A stretch of 64,000 bases of DNA. It comes from Heterobasidion occidentale. Lineage: Eukaryota; Basidiomycota; Agaricomycetes; Russulales; Bondarzewiaceae. Below the pieces are notes generated by a model. It saw nothing but the letters and a program-made list of their open reading frames with translations, ran no database searches and was not told the DNA's origin. Every line of letters begins with the position of its first letter. Position 1 is the first letter of the stretch. Shown piece after piece: positions 1 to 11,398 of the stretch. A program made the position numbers and the translations under genes. Location of the stretch: positions 496,001-560,000 of the forward strand of contig JBCAQO010000014.1 in NCBI GenBank assembly GCA_039111635.1, written 5' to 3'.

Positions 1-220
1 AATAAAAGGACGTCGCGAATGCCTAAGAACCATGAAGATGCAAGCACGTTACTTGGTGTCGAGCTGGACAATGTTGTCGCATAAAAGAGAAAGTCGGCTG
101 CATACGTTCAAGAAGCATCGTAGTGCTTCTACATTCTCCGACTCGCCTCTTGCCTAACACCCTGTGGTCGTCTAGCCTCGTAAGCGACTCAAGTAACATG
201 CGCATCAGCGTTGCCTGCGG

Positions 221-1048
221 TCATAAGAGGCAACAATTCATACCTGCACGTTGTTGGCCTTGATCGACACTAGTTTCCCTCTGTTTCACATATTCATTGA
301 AGGCATTCCATGCTACCCTATACTCTTCAACGATCGCCCCAAGCGTAGAGTTCACCGCTGTTACACATCCAGCATCAGGGATTTTGCCGCGCTGCATCTG
401 TTCGCGACCAGAGAATATTCGCTTGAGAGCATCGAAGACAGTTCCGGTGTACCATGCAGAATCGCGATGATGAACGTCGGAGAGCATGGCATGGTTTTCG
501 GCGAGCAAGAGAAGGAGGACAGAAAGCTGGACGTCGGTTGGAGGGGGGTTACGACCGTGATTGGTATTGGGAAATGTCAAAGTCCTGATGATCTCGAACG
601 GTTTGTGAGATTGCGTGATGGTGGTGAGCGCATTTTTAGCGATGCTCGACTGCACTACAACATAATCCACAATGCGAGGCGAAGAGGTCCGCACAGCGTC
701 GTCGCCAGCTGCACCAGATACACGCTCGAGGGTGAAAGCCGCAGTCCAGCTAGAGTCGTGCTTCGCATGGACAATCAGGAAGTCATGCTTGGGGTTGGAA
801 ATACTCGCACAGTGCTCGATTTTGACCAGTGACGACGGTGTGCGATGTTCCGCCTGAATTCCAAGCGACCATACCTCCACGGGAGCTTGCAGCCGGGTTC
901 TAGGAAAGACAAATGAGTCTGGAGGAGGTTGGAAACTGCTGACAAGATGACGGAGGGTGGATATTGAAGTAGAGAATATACTGGAGCACGTCGGCATGTG
1001 TTCTGAGTGAGAGAGTTGAGCCTTCATCAGTCTCTGCGGAAAGGTCAC
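221..1048 (-). CDS. Uncharacterised basidiomycete protein, family copy 1
   Basis: A 275-codon minus-strand frame of unknown function. It is the most complete of three related genes here (others 2173-3160 and 5193-6062/27503-27790). Shared landmarks in order are a V-E-V-W start of the conserved part (around residue 57), a K-I-E-H-C/Y block, a T-I-T-Q-x-H-K-P segment, a Leu-rich helix with LLLLLAENHAM, and a W-Y-T/A-G-T-I/V-F-D motif. No signal peptide, membrane segment or enzyme motif is seen. The other copies have a further 3' exon of about 65 codons. A frame at 23-205 on this strand resembles it in position and basic character, but I could not find a clean splice joining it, so the true end is open. 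Function cannot be assigned. Confidence 0.55.
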   Translation of the reverse strand: MTFPQRLMKAQLSHSEHMPTCSSIFSTSISTLRHLVSSFQPPPDSFVFPRTRLQAPVEVWSLGIQAEHRTPSSLVKIEHCASISNPKHDFLIVHAKHDSSWTAAFTLERVSGAAGDDAVRTSSPRIVDYVVVQSSIAKNALTTITQSHKPFEIIRTLTFPNTNHGRNPPPTDVQLSVLLLLLAENHAMLSDVHHRDSAWYTGTVFDALKRIFSGREQMQRGKIPDAGCVTAVNSTLGAIVEEYRVAWNAFNEYVKQRETSVDQGQQRAGMNCCLL

Positions 1049-2172
1049 TTGTAGGAAAAAGATTGGTGAACAAGCATGCGACGGTCGTAATAGGAAGCTG
1101 AAAAAAGCTGAGACTCACCCCCCGTCGCCGCGGAAACATTGTAGCTGTGCATGCAAACACTGAACGACAAGACCTGTAGACACGGAGGGAGTATAGTACT
1201 ACAACTCCAGAGCTATCTAGAACCTCTCAACATGCAATTAAGGTCGCCGTAAGAGCGATCGATTAACATCGTTGCAACCGTATTGCAGCCGCATGGCCGA
1301 CACATATTCTCAGGCTCATCGTTTAGGGATAATGGCGACAAGCAGGTCGAAAGGTGCTGAAGGTCATGCTTCGGGTTGTCGGAGGGGAACACGGAACTGC
1401 GACGGAACTAACAGACGGGTGAATCAGTACGAGTCAAATCAAGCAACGATGACGGGAGATTGCAAGATAATAAATATGTTGTATGTCCGCTTGGGGAAAT
1501 CCTTGCGCGCCATCTCGCAATGAATCAGCAACGAGGACTACACAGATGCTTGGACTACAAATATAGTCATAGTCGACAAACACGAGGTTCCCTGCAGGTC
1601 CGTGGTAGCGGAAACAGCAGAACGCCCAAGTTCATCGTTTAATGCGCGAGACATGCGGTTCCCTATGGCTTAAAAAACAACACACCTCAAGACTTCAGCG
1701 CGCTTTGTGGACGAGTGCTTGAAATTCATTGATATGGGTCGAGAGATTCCTCAACAGGTGTGGGAACTACACGGGAATGTACATGGATCTCGAAAGTCAA
1801 TCAACCAGCATAAAGCAGGGCGCGCCATCTGACCTGCAGATTGCGACATAGACTCCATGTTTGACCAGCAAGATGTAGGGAGGGTACTATGTAAACGAAG
1901 GATGATGTTCCCGCATCGTGAAGGCATCAGGAAGAGGTCTGACTAAAATAAAGAAAAATAAATCAGTTGTCGCCGTATAAATTGAAGGTGCGGGAGCCGC
2001 TAGACTTACTCTGGTTCGACAATTACCATCAGGAATACTTTATAAACAGCCATCATATTAGAAACAGCCTGCCATGGTACACGCGTTTGCAATCTAGTCT
2101 AAAATGTTCGCCTTGAGTTGAATGAAGGGCTACGAGGGGATGGATAGGACAACAGAACACGTAGATGACCGA
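1049..2172. other. Intergenic, no gene seen
   Basis: Only short shadow frames occur between the first and second family copies. The first ~150 bases are the likely promoter of the minus-strand gene ending at 221. No repeat, RNA gene or conserved motif was recognised. Confidence 0.5.
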
Positions 2173-3160
2173 TTAGTGAATAGCATGCGTAACGCGCCCG
2201 ATGGTGACTTTGGCGGTCAACTGAACGGCTTCACCAAATTGTTGACGAAAATGCCTGGGGCGGCCGTGTCCAGTGATTGCGTCAAAAACATCGTGTCGGA
2301 GCTTGCGGCGCTTCTGCCTGGCTTCCTCCCTCATACGCTTCAAAATTTCCCCCCACTGTCATCGTGGAGCTGGGATGAACATCAGGAGGTAGATTTGCGG
2401 CGACTAGAAGACGGCTTACCGTCTCTTCGTCACTAAAGTAATCGGGATTACTAGTCTTCTTCTCCAACCTGTAGTCCTCCAGCCTAGTTTTGAACTGCTC
2501 TATGATCTCATCCAAAGAGTGTCTGAGGCCAGGAATAGCGATGCCAGAAAAAGTGCCAAGAAGATGGAAATAGTTTGGATTCTTCTTCTCGTGTCCTGAG
2601 TAGACTTCATTCAAAACCTCGAAGATTGTGCCAGCATACCAGAAACATTAGTGACGGATAATGTCATAGGATGGAGAGTGCTGCTTCATCAGCTGTAGAA
2701 GAGCGGCGACGTGAAAGTCAGAAGGGTGGTTGCCGGAGGGGAAATGAAGCGTGCGAAGGAGATTGTATGGCTTGTGTCCCTGAGTGATGGTGGAGAGTGG
2801 TTGCGAAGCGTCGGAAGGTGGGATGGATATCACGTCATTTGCATGGACGGAGGTCAGCGCGCTGGAGGGAGACGAAATGGCAGAAGCATAGCTGAGAACA
2901 GCTGATGATCTCTGGTCGTTGAGGGGCAGCACGGAACGCTCGAAGACGAGGACGGTTTGACGGTTTGAACCCTGTATATGCATGGCGAGGAACTCGTGTT
3001 CGGGCTGGTCGATGCTCTTGTAATGTTCGACCTTCTCAATTGTGGTGACATCTTCGTTGTGGTGCCGCGTTTGAATCGCGCTGATCCAAACTTCGACCGC
3101 GAGGCCTCGCACGCCACTCATCAGCAGGACGGAAGCAGGAGAAAGTTGTGAGCAGGCCAT
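2173..3160 (-). pseudogene. Family copy 2, interrupted by a stop codon
   Basis: Second member of the uncharacterised family. It starts at the ATG at 3160 and reads through VEVWISAIQ, IEKVEHYKS and TITQGHKPYNLLRTLHF to IIRH, where a TAA replaces the Gln seen in copy 3 (I-R-H-Q-C-F-W). The same frame then continues with CFWYAGTIFEVLNEVYSGH and SIPGLRHS-like sequence. A plausible intron begins after the S-D-E-E-T codons near 2430 (GTAAGC donor) and ends at an AG before a last exon that encodes a basic tail, stopping at 2173-2175. Apart from the one stop everything is open, so this is either a young pseudogene or a base error. Function unknown. Confidence 0.6.
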
Positions 3161-5192
3161 ACTAAGTGAGGCGACGGAAAAAAGTTACATTGACAGTTGG
3201 CCATCTGACATTTTAACCAGCCATGATGCGAGGGAGTCGCATTCAGGCAATGGCGGAACTGATATGGATCTCATCCTGGCGTCGGGCATTGATTTGAGTG
3301 GGATCACTGTGCCATTGAAACAAGCCTACGAACGGCCCCACACAGCGTGAAGAACTTGAGGCTATCCGGCACTATACAGGCCCATCACAATCAAGTCGTC
3401 AAAGATAGAATGGACGGCAGCTCACCTATTCAATTTGAAAAGAGTGCACAGACCGGTCCCTTCACCGAACATAATCTGATAATGAAACACGTTCCTCACC
3501 TTCACGGCATGAGCGTGATCATTTGATAACACGCCGTCCATTCAAAGCCCCTGTTCGCTTCCGCTTGAGGACGATCATACATTGCGCGCAAGTGGCCGTT
3601 TTGACAGAGTATCAGAGGAGCTGACCTCCACGATCATCGCGAGGGAACCGAGGGCTAGGATCGCTTGTTGGTGTCGATATTCCCTGGCAGTCATCACAAT
3701 GCGAAAGTTGGGTATCGCATGGGGCAATAAGCTCCCGGGCTCCGGGATATAGACCCTCACAGTGTGTGTAAAAGGTGCTAATGATAGCCTACACGCTACA
3801 ACATCATCTAGAATTCAAACGGAGCTGTTGAGGCATACCTATCTGCCGGTATCGGGAAGTATCGAAATTAGATTCGCGTGTCGATAGCACGCGTGTTTTT
3901 CCGCCTTCCCACCTTTGTTGATGAGGAAATCATCATTGTAGGCAATCCACTCAACTCCAGGGATGATCGGTCGTGAGCAGCTGCGGCAGAGCAGGATATA
4001 GAGGATCAGCCGTGGTGACAAAGAAGAAAAATAATCATCGGATCGAGGGGAAATCGAGAGAACACCTGCGGAGCAATTTCACGACCACAGAGTCATACAT
4101 ATCTCCAATAGCCACCGACACGGTATGTCGAAAGGCGCGTGATAATGGTGCATGTCTGAGGGCAGAGAAAAGGCACATACATGTGAGAGTAGGGTAAGTA
4201 TAATGTGCAGCATTAAAGAAATTGAGACTCAAGGGGTCACTTGAGGCGGGGAATCGCGATGACATAGCGGCCGGTCCAACGAAAACGTGCCGTGTAGCAT
4301 GACTGTAACAGCAGTGGATCAACATAGGAGTCGTGGGTCTTCATTGATTCATCGGTCAAGTAGAGCCCGGATAAGCGACGAATATCGACGTAGCCGCCGA
4401 TGGCCCACAGAAATGAGACAGTCGTACTTAATGCGTACACAAGAGGGTTGGGCCGTGTCGCCCCATAGGCCATAAGACTTCATGACAGGCCTACCAATCA
4501 CACAAGTGATTAGATAGATTTCAAGAATTGCATTCCGTCCAAAAGATCACCAAAAGTTGCAATCCAGTACAGAGAAATTGCGGTGACTGTATCGCCGACC
4601 ACAAGACATTGAGCCAGGTCCAGTGAGACTGTTTTGGTTGAGAAGCTCCGAGGCGTAATCGCATAAGACAGTAGAGATATGGGGAACCAAAGTGTTCTCC
4701 TTCTAATGTCAGTGACGGAAAGAGGCTCTCCACCTGGAGGTCGAGGTTCCAGTGCTATCGACCACCTGACATGTTCATGTGGCGTGGGAGTTCTGAGTTG
4801 TGGAAGCCAAGAATACATTGAGACGAGGACCGGATACAGGAACTTCAAGCTGTGTACGAGTACGTAGGATTCTCGGGGTCGTTATTAGGCTACAAGATAC
4901 GGCAAGCATAAGTAGCTGCTAGAAAATTTGATTGAACAACATAGACAAAAGACAGGCCGAAAATAATGATCAATCATAGGCAAGGACCACACTGTGTCAG
5001 AATAAAGATAGCGAAAGTCACTAGTGCGTGGGCGCATAGCGAGAAGAAAGATGTTCCCGCATCTGAGAGGCTACGCAGAAAACAAAGGTAGCAATCGTCT
5101 GCGAAAGCCTTGCATATGAACATAGGAAAATGAAAAAAGCAGGCGCCGAGACACTCACAGAGCGCAACCTAGCGCAAAAATGAGTTTGAAGA
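3161..5192. other. Intergenic with possible gene fragments
   Basis: No convincing gene. Minus-strand frames at 4237-4473 and 4510-4848 contain hydrophobic runs such as ALSTTVSFLWAIGGY and AISLYWIATFGDLL, and could be remnants of a membrane protein gene. They do not join into a reading frame I can support. Confidence 0.35.
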
Positions 5193-6062
5193 TCAGTACG
5201 AGTACTGCCCTTTTGGGATTCGTCTGAGAGCACTCTGATGGATGTGCTCCGGATTCGCCTGGTGCATGACATGTTTGACGGTTGCCTTCACGGCCGATGC
5301 GGTCGAATGCAATGCTTGCGAGCCCTCTTGGCGTAAAGACTTGAGACCAGGGCCGTGTCCGCGAAGCTCGTCATAAAGGTGGTGTCGAAAGTTGTGTCGC
5401 ATTTCATGAGCAACTTCTCTTATTTGCTTCGACGCTTCGCCCTCGTAGTCGCCGGCAAGCTGCGAAATGACATCAATGAGTCGAAGCAGAGTGGGTTAAT
5501 GGGATATAGCTGACTCACTGTCTCCTCATCGCCAGCATAACTGGTGACACCAGATCCTTCCAACCCCACTCGACTATCCAGGTTGTCTGACCATCCAGCG
5601 CCATCGTGAGAACTTGAGGGGCCAAGGTTAGATATGAGGCCGGGAATCGATCCCAAGATGCTTCTAAATCGCCTGACAATATCTGGTAGCGAGTGTCTAA
5701 GACCGGGGATTGAGACACCTAGATAGGTACCCATGAGATGGTGATTGGGCTCCCTCTTCTCATGAGCTACGTATACCGCGTGGAAAACATCGAAGATGGT
5801 TCCAGCATACCAGAAACACTGGTGCCGGATGTCGTATGATGGAAAGTGTTCCTTTACCAGCTGGAGAAGCATGGCAATGTGAGTATCGAAAGGGGATTTG
5901 GCAGCGGTGAATCGGAGCGTGCGAAGGAGCCTGTACTCTCCATGATTCTGTGTGATGAACAGGAGAGGATGTGAGGCGTTGGGAGGGGAGATAGAAATCA
6001 CGTCATCCGCGGGTATAGAGGTCAATGCGCTAGACGGGGATGACACAGCAGAGGAATAGCTA
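5193..6062 (-). pseudogene. Family copy 3, 3' half, split by transposons
   Basis: C-terminal half of the third family member. Conserved text begins LSYSSAVSSPSSALTS (compare LSYASAISSPSSALTS in copy 2) and runs through RLLRTLRF, CFWYAGTIFDV and SIPGLRHS to G-D-E-E-T. A 58-nt intron (GTGAGT...TTTCGCAG, about 5450-5507) follows, then a last exon LAGDYEGEASKQ...RRIPKGQYSY ending at 5193. The apparent start MHAAY is not native, because it is encoded by the terminal repeat of the element inserted at 6063. The 5' half of the same gene lies 21.4 kb away at 27503-27790 on the same strand. Rejoining at the duplicated TA gives AAL-SYS in frame, matching copy 2. Confidence 0.8.
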
Positions 6063-6304
6063 AGATAGGCCGCATGCAAACGCGACTACATCACATGATA
6101 CAGAGGTGTCACTTTTGGCGGAGAAGGGCGTTACTTTCGCAAAGAATTGCTATCTCCTCTCTCACCGAGAAGAAATTAAGAAATTGGGCACCAAGGGATC
6201 ATTTGTATCGATTTAACAGACATTTGCTTGGTGCTATTTTTTTTAATTAGGGCTCACTCAATGAGGAGATAGTTTTCAAATGTTTTCGAGTGTCACTCTG
6301 ACTA

Positions 6305-6545
6305 AGATAGGCCGCATGCAAACACGACCACATCACGTGATACCAAGGTGTCACTTTTGGCGGAGGAAGGCATTACAATCATAGAGAATCGCTATCTCCT
6401 CTCTGACCGATAAGCAATCGAGAATTTGGGCACAAAGCAACCCTTTGTGTCAACTTTATGAACATTTGCTCCGTGCTACTTTTTTGATTTTGGGCCTGGT
6501 CAAGGAGAAGATAGGTTTTGATTCTTTTTCATGGTGCTAAGGCTA
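6305..6545 (+). repeat. Second, tandem copy of the left end of TIR element A
   Basis: Repeats 6063-6302 with moderate divergence. Both start AGATAGGCCGCATGCAAAC and share GGTGTCACTTTTGGCGGAG and CTATCTCCTCTCT. A TA (6303-6304) precedes it, as if a second terminus had been joined or inserted next to the first. Confidence 0.75.
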
Positions 6546-7352
6546 TGTTAAGAGCTGGCTCATAACACATGATATATGATCACCTGTTCATATGACGCGT
6601 GGTCTATGACCAAACGGATATGACCTATACCCGGTGACCGACTCCCTGACTTCACCAACAGACATTTGAGTTATCTTATCTTATCTTTCGTTCCTAGGTT
6701 AACGATCAGTTACATCACTGACATCATTGATTGCATCATGCTTCTCTGATCGCATCATAGATTACATCACTCCGATCGTTGATCGTTTACTTCTATTTGG
6801 TGCCTTGAGCACAGACCTTCTGTGGATCTTGCCCTAAAGGGATCGCGTATATATAGAACGAGCCAGATACCTGTATCGCCAGCTCGTTCACCTTTGTTAC
6901 TCCCCACCTGTTCTTACTCTTGACCTTTGGTACTAGCCATACCTCTGCTACATCATAGTCTTTGCCAATAGGCCAGACTCTTGATTGTCAATAGAACATC
7001 TGCTTGAGCATCAGTTTGACTTGCCCTGCGCTTCTCTCTATCATCATCCTCAACCACTCAGTCGTCATCTCAATACTGGCTGAGTTCTACACAGGACTAG
7101 CAGTATTCTATCTCGACTTCAGTGGGCAGCATATCTACTGCCATCCAGGACCGCATCAGGTTGTACCCGCACATCTGTGGGAAAACCTTTGTGCATTCCT
7201 GGAGACACGATACCATCACGAATCCCTCGTACATCCTGAAATACGCACACAAGTAGCCGCTGGTGCTTTTATCGGACGTACTTGGATTTGGCACGTCCCT
7301 TAGTGACTCAGGAGCCTCCTGGCACATCACGTGCGAAGACCAGGTCTTAACA
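6546..7352 (+). repeat. 5' LTR of element 1
   Basis: 807 bp, TG...CA termini. A TATATATAG box lies at 6848-6856 and is the probable promoter. A 99-codon frame inside the LTR (7004-7303) is repeated in the 3' LTR and is not taken as a gene. Confidence 0.9.
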
Positions 7353-7662
7353 CTTGAACGAGCTCACCTGCCCCTGCCTCACTCTGGACGGACTACCCTC
7401 CCCAAATACCGAGATCGTCAGTGTCATCACCTTCCATTTGCACGAAGGCGATTTACGCCGAACGCACACACTCTCCATCACCCTTGTAGCAGAACCACCC
7501 GAGGTCATTAGCAGTGCGCTTAACCAAATCACCGACAGTTTGTTCAGACCGCTACTCCATCATCCCCCATACCGATACCGACTCGAAAGAGACGGATACG
7601 TTGCATTTCCCATCTCCATCCGGATCACGCCCCACTACTCCAACCTTCGCCCAGCCAGCAAA

Positions 7663-8865
7663 GATGAGTACCGCCAAGACCCCGGAACCGGAACCCCCGG
7701 ACAAAGCCTTTCAACTGCCCAGCGTACCAGACCGACTACTGAGAGTCACCCAAGGAAACAGAAATTGGGTCCAGTACACGCAGAGGTTCGGGGCGGTCGC
7801 CCTCCTAGCCAGAGCAGACGACCAACTCAAGAAGAAATACTACCTGAGAGGACTCAAGAAAGAACTCGCCATGCGAGTCCTTCAGGACGGAGTACCAGAT
7901 CGTTTTGAAGATCTAATAACTCAAACAGGAAAGCACGCGGAGTCAATGGAAGAAGAAGCTTTTCAAGAAGCCTACAGACCAATCCTATCGCGATACCAAG
8001 GAAGGAAAAGGAAGCGCGAAGGTACTGACAACGACATTTGTTTTAGTTGCAGTGAACCAGGACATTGGGCAAGGAACTGCCCAAACCAAAGGAACAAGAA
8101 GCCGAAGAAAACCCTATGGGAAAGGATGCAAGGAACCCCAGAACGGAACCGATACCAGGAAAAGAAGCTCACGGAAGCTTCGGAGATACAGCATCTCTTG
8201 GAACAGATCTCGGATAGGCGCCAGCCAACGCCTATTCCGACAAGCAATCGGTTCTCGCCAATCGCACACTTATGCGAAGAAGTAGAAGTCAAAGAAGATC
8301 CCAGACCAGCCATCTCGATCTCTTCGATCTCTCAGATTGTAAAAACAGGGGCACCATCACTTCGAATCGAAATAGATCTCATAGGATCCAATAGGACGGC
8401 AAGGACCACTGCGCTAATTGACAGCGGAGCAACCGGCAACTTCATTAATCGCCGGTTCGTAGAGAAACATCGAGTTGCGACCATCCCCACTCGACCCATC
8501 CCCATAAATCATGTAGGAGGAGAATCACTAGGAAACATTACCGCACGGGTAAACATAGGCGTTCGCATTCACGGAGAAAATTGCGGAACGCACCAGGAAC
8601 GAACCTTACTATTTGTCTCGGACATAGGAAAGGAGGACGTGATTCTAGGAACCGACTGGTTGTTAAAGCACAACCCAGAAGTTGACTGGCATGCCTACGG
8701 GCTGCACCTCACGAGATGCCCACCCTCCTGCTTAATACAAGGAGGGCCGGTCAAGGCCAAAAGAGCCTTCAGGAAGAAAACAATATTCCCCACCCTCGAG
8801 GAGAACAGGATAGAGGCCGAGGGCTATCAGCGCCGGGACTACAGCATCCCATCACAAAAGGCGGG
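7663..8865 (+). pseudogene. Element 1 gag (C-terminal part) and protease
   Basis: The frame is open from 7514. A natural start is the ATG at 7663. It encodes a short Gag remnant (VPDRLLRVTQGN, then NWVQYTQRFGAVALLARAD), a CCHC zinc knuckle C-F-S-C-S-E-P-G-H-W-A-R-N-C (about 8040-8080) that packages RNA, and an aspartic protease with ALIDSGATGNF and VILGTDWL (about 8411-8660). Compared with the Gag of element 2 the N-terminal region is much shorter, so an internal deletion is likely. The frame runs into the solo LTR inserted at 8866 and continues in phase at 9521. Confidence 0.8.
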
Positions 8866-9515
8866 TGTTACGAACTGCTCGTTCAGTAACCCAAGAGTAA
8901 CAGGTTCTTCCCTAGGTCGCACAATGGACTGAGTGGTGGACGGAGTCTCGACTGTATCAGGTGTTGATACAGGAGGGAATAATGATTGGCTCTAAGAATC
9001 CTGTATGTGTAGATACAGGGGAACGAAGAGGTTCGTATTCGTAGATACGAATGAACGAAGTACACAGTACGAAGACTGTGTAAGAACGAAGAGAATAGAC
9101 TGAAGATCCTCAGCCTATTCTATGGGCCTTATATACTGTATAGGGTATAGGGTAAGAGTCCGTGTGCTTCTCCAGGTTTCCATCCTAGGAGAGCTGTGGC
9201 CGCCGTCTTTCCCTCCGGCGCCTACTCTTGTACTTCTCTAGTCGCACTGATCCATCATGGTGCAACGAGGTGCTTACCCATAAGCCCTAAGCCCATGGCA
9301 TGTGAATGCCTCCCTTATTACTGTGTGAACTTCGTGAGCCTCATGTCCCTCTCATATAGCCTCTACCGATGTCTTGAAGAACCATCGGTCTTGTCGGCTC
9401 CTAAGGACATGCCGAATACCTTGATGTACGCTCCGTAGTGGAGCCGCCTAGCATGTGATGCTTGATCCATCGGTTAGACCGGCCGCGAAGGGCCCCGATC
9501 GGTCAAGTCATAACA
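8866..9515 (-). mobile_element. Solo LTR of the element 2 family, reverse orientation
   Basis: 650 bp, related to the element 2 LTRs but inverted (starts TGTTACGAAC, ends GTCATAACA) and flanked by GCGGG at 8861-8865 and 9516-9520. No internal region remains, so it arose by LTR-LTR recombination after insertion. It is about 30 bp longer than, and visibly diverged from, the element 2 LTRs, so it is an older insertion. Confidence 0.88.
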
Positions 9516-9520
9516 GCGGG

Positions 9521-11132
9521 AATACCTAGGACAGGCCGGAAAGTGGGAAACACCACAGTACCACATCCGCGGACAATACCTAAAGATCCGGGGTTCACAA
9601 CCTGAAGGTTGAATGCGCATCTTCGCGCTCGAGCTAAACAAATGGAAGCCCCCACATGGGCCGAAGAAGATGCAACGGAAGACGGTAGCGGCAAGTCCAC
9701 ACTTTCCTCCACGAACCTAGACGAAGATGGAGTATACCTCGTCAGGTACCTAGAAACGGGAGCTCTAGAAGCACTGGAACTATACAACGACTCCGAGGAA
9801 GGAGTAGACATCCACAGAGCCGAAACCCAAGAAAAGTCGCAGCCTTGGGGCATGCGCGAAGAAAAGTCGCAACCTTGGGGTACGCGCGAAGACAAATCGC
9901 GGCCTAGGGGCACGCGTGAAGACAAGGAAAATCAGTCGCAGCCTTGGGGCGCGCGCAAAGAATTCAAGGATAAGTCGCAACCTAGGGGCAAGCGCGAAGA
10001 CCCGCTCGGGCTGGAACCAAAGAAACAGACCAAGCATACTAACTCACAGCGCTTAGCGGAAGAAGCCGCAAAGGGAAAGCCGGAGTTATCATTCGAAGAA
10101 ATCGTACCAAAGGAATACTGGGACTACAAAGAAGTATTCACCGGACGACCCAAAGGACGGCTCCCACCGGAAAGACCATGGGACCATCATATTGACATCA
10201 AGGAGGGCATGGAACACTCGTTACGCCCCAAACTCTACAGTCTAAGCCCTGTCGAACAGGCCGAGCTCAAGAAATTTATAGAGGAAAATCTGGCCAAGGG
10301 ATTCATCAGGGAATCCAAGTCACACATCGCATCACCCTTCTTTTTCGTTAAAAAGAAGAACGGAAAATTGCGGCCAGTCATGGATTATCGACGGTTAAAC
10401 GAAATAACCGTGAAGAACAAGTACCCCCTGCCGATAATCCAGGAACTTTTAGACTTACTCAAGGATGCGGAATACCTCTCGCTTATGGATGTTGACACAG
10501 GTTTCAACAACATAAAGATGTTTGAAAAGGATATTCACAAGGCGGCATTCCTAACGAATCTAGGAATGTACGAACCCCTCGTCATGTACTTCGGATTAAC
10601 GAACTCGCCGGCCACCTTCCAAACCATGATGAACTCGCTCTTCAAAGACCTCATCTACTCGGGGAAGGTTGCGATCTACATGGACGATATCTTGGTATTC
10701 ACCAAGACCATGGAAGAACACATCCGAATCGTACGACAGGTCCTTCAAATATTGAAGGACAACGATCTCTACCTGCAGCCATCGAAGTGCCATTTCCACA
10801 AGAATAAACTGACGTACTTGGGGTACGTCATATCGCATGGACACCTGGAAATGGACCCAGTCAAGGTAGAAGGAATCGCGCAGTGGCCGACGCCCACCCG
10901 CGTCAAGGAAGTACAGTCCTTCCTTGGATTCTGCAATTTTTATCGCAGATTTATAAAGGATTACTCGAAAGTAGCACGACCGCTATTCGAGTTAACACAG
11001 AAGGAACACGCCTGGGTATGGACCCCAGGATGCGAGCAGGCCTTCCAACAGCTTAGGAAGGCATTCACCGAGTCACCTGTACTAATCATCGGATACGGAA
11101 CAGCCATTCCGCATCGAATGCGATGCCTCTGA
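9521..11132 (+). pseudogene. Element 1 pol: linker, reverse transcriptase, start of RNase H
   Basis: Continues the protease frame after the solo LTR; an in-frame TGA lies at 9603-9605. The linker holds a degenerate ~10-residue repeat around KSQPWGTRED (9830-10005). Reverse transcriptase follows: SPFFFVKKKNGKLRPVMDYR, SLMDVDTGFNNIK, FGLTNSPATFQ and the catalytic IYMDDILVFTK (about 10674-10706), then the thumb with FLGFCNFYRRFI. At about 11100 the frame is lost, ending with MRCL; the RNase H text resumes in another frame. Confidence 0.8.
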
Positions 11133-11335
11133 CTTTGCTACAGGTGCAGTACTCTCGCAACAGGCCAAGGACGGCAAGTGGCACCCATGTGCCTATATAT
11201 CGAAATCCCTTGCACCCGCAGAACGAAACTACCCGATATACGACAAGGAACTTCTGGCGGTAGTACGGTCGTTCGAAGCATGGAGACATTACTTGGAAGG
11301 CGCCACACACCAGGTCGACGTCTGGCGATCATAAG
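11100..11335 (+). pseudogene. Element 1 RNase H fragment in a shifted frame
   Basis: Reads [18 protein letters not shown], then [18 protein letters not shown] and [20 protein letters not shown], the Gypsy RNase H core. CDAS carries a catalytic Asp and KELLA a catalytic Glu. A second break at about 11325 separates this from DHKNLEWF in the next frame. Confidence 0.7.
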
Positions 11336-11398
11336 AATCTGGAATGGTTCAGGACATCACAGAAACTAAATCGTCGACAAGCCCGGTGGTCGCTTTAT

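Noticed and set aside
5420..6079. Complete gene starting MHAAYLSYSS at 6079
   Set aside because: The first codons come from the terminal repeat of the inserted element; comparison with the neighbouring copy shows this is only the 3' half.
7004..7303. 99-codon ORF in the LTR of element 1
   Set aside because: Present in both LTRs, no domain; chance open frame in the LTR.
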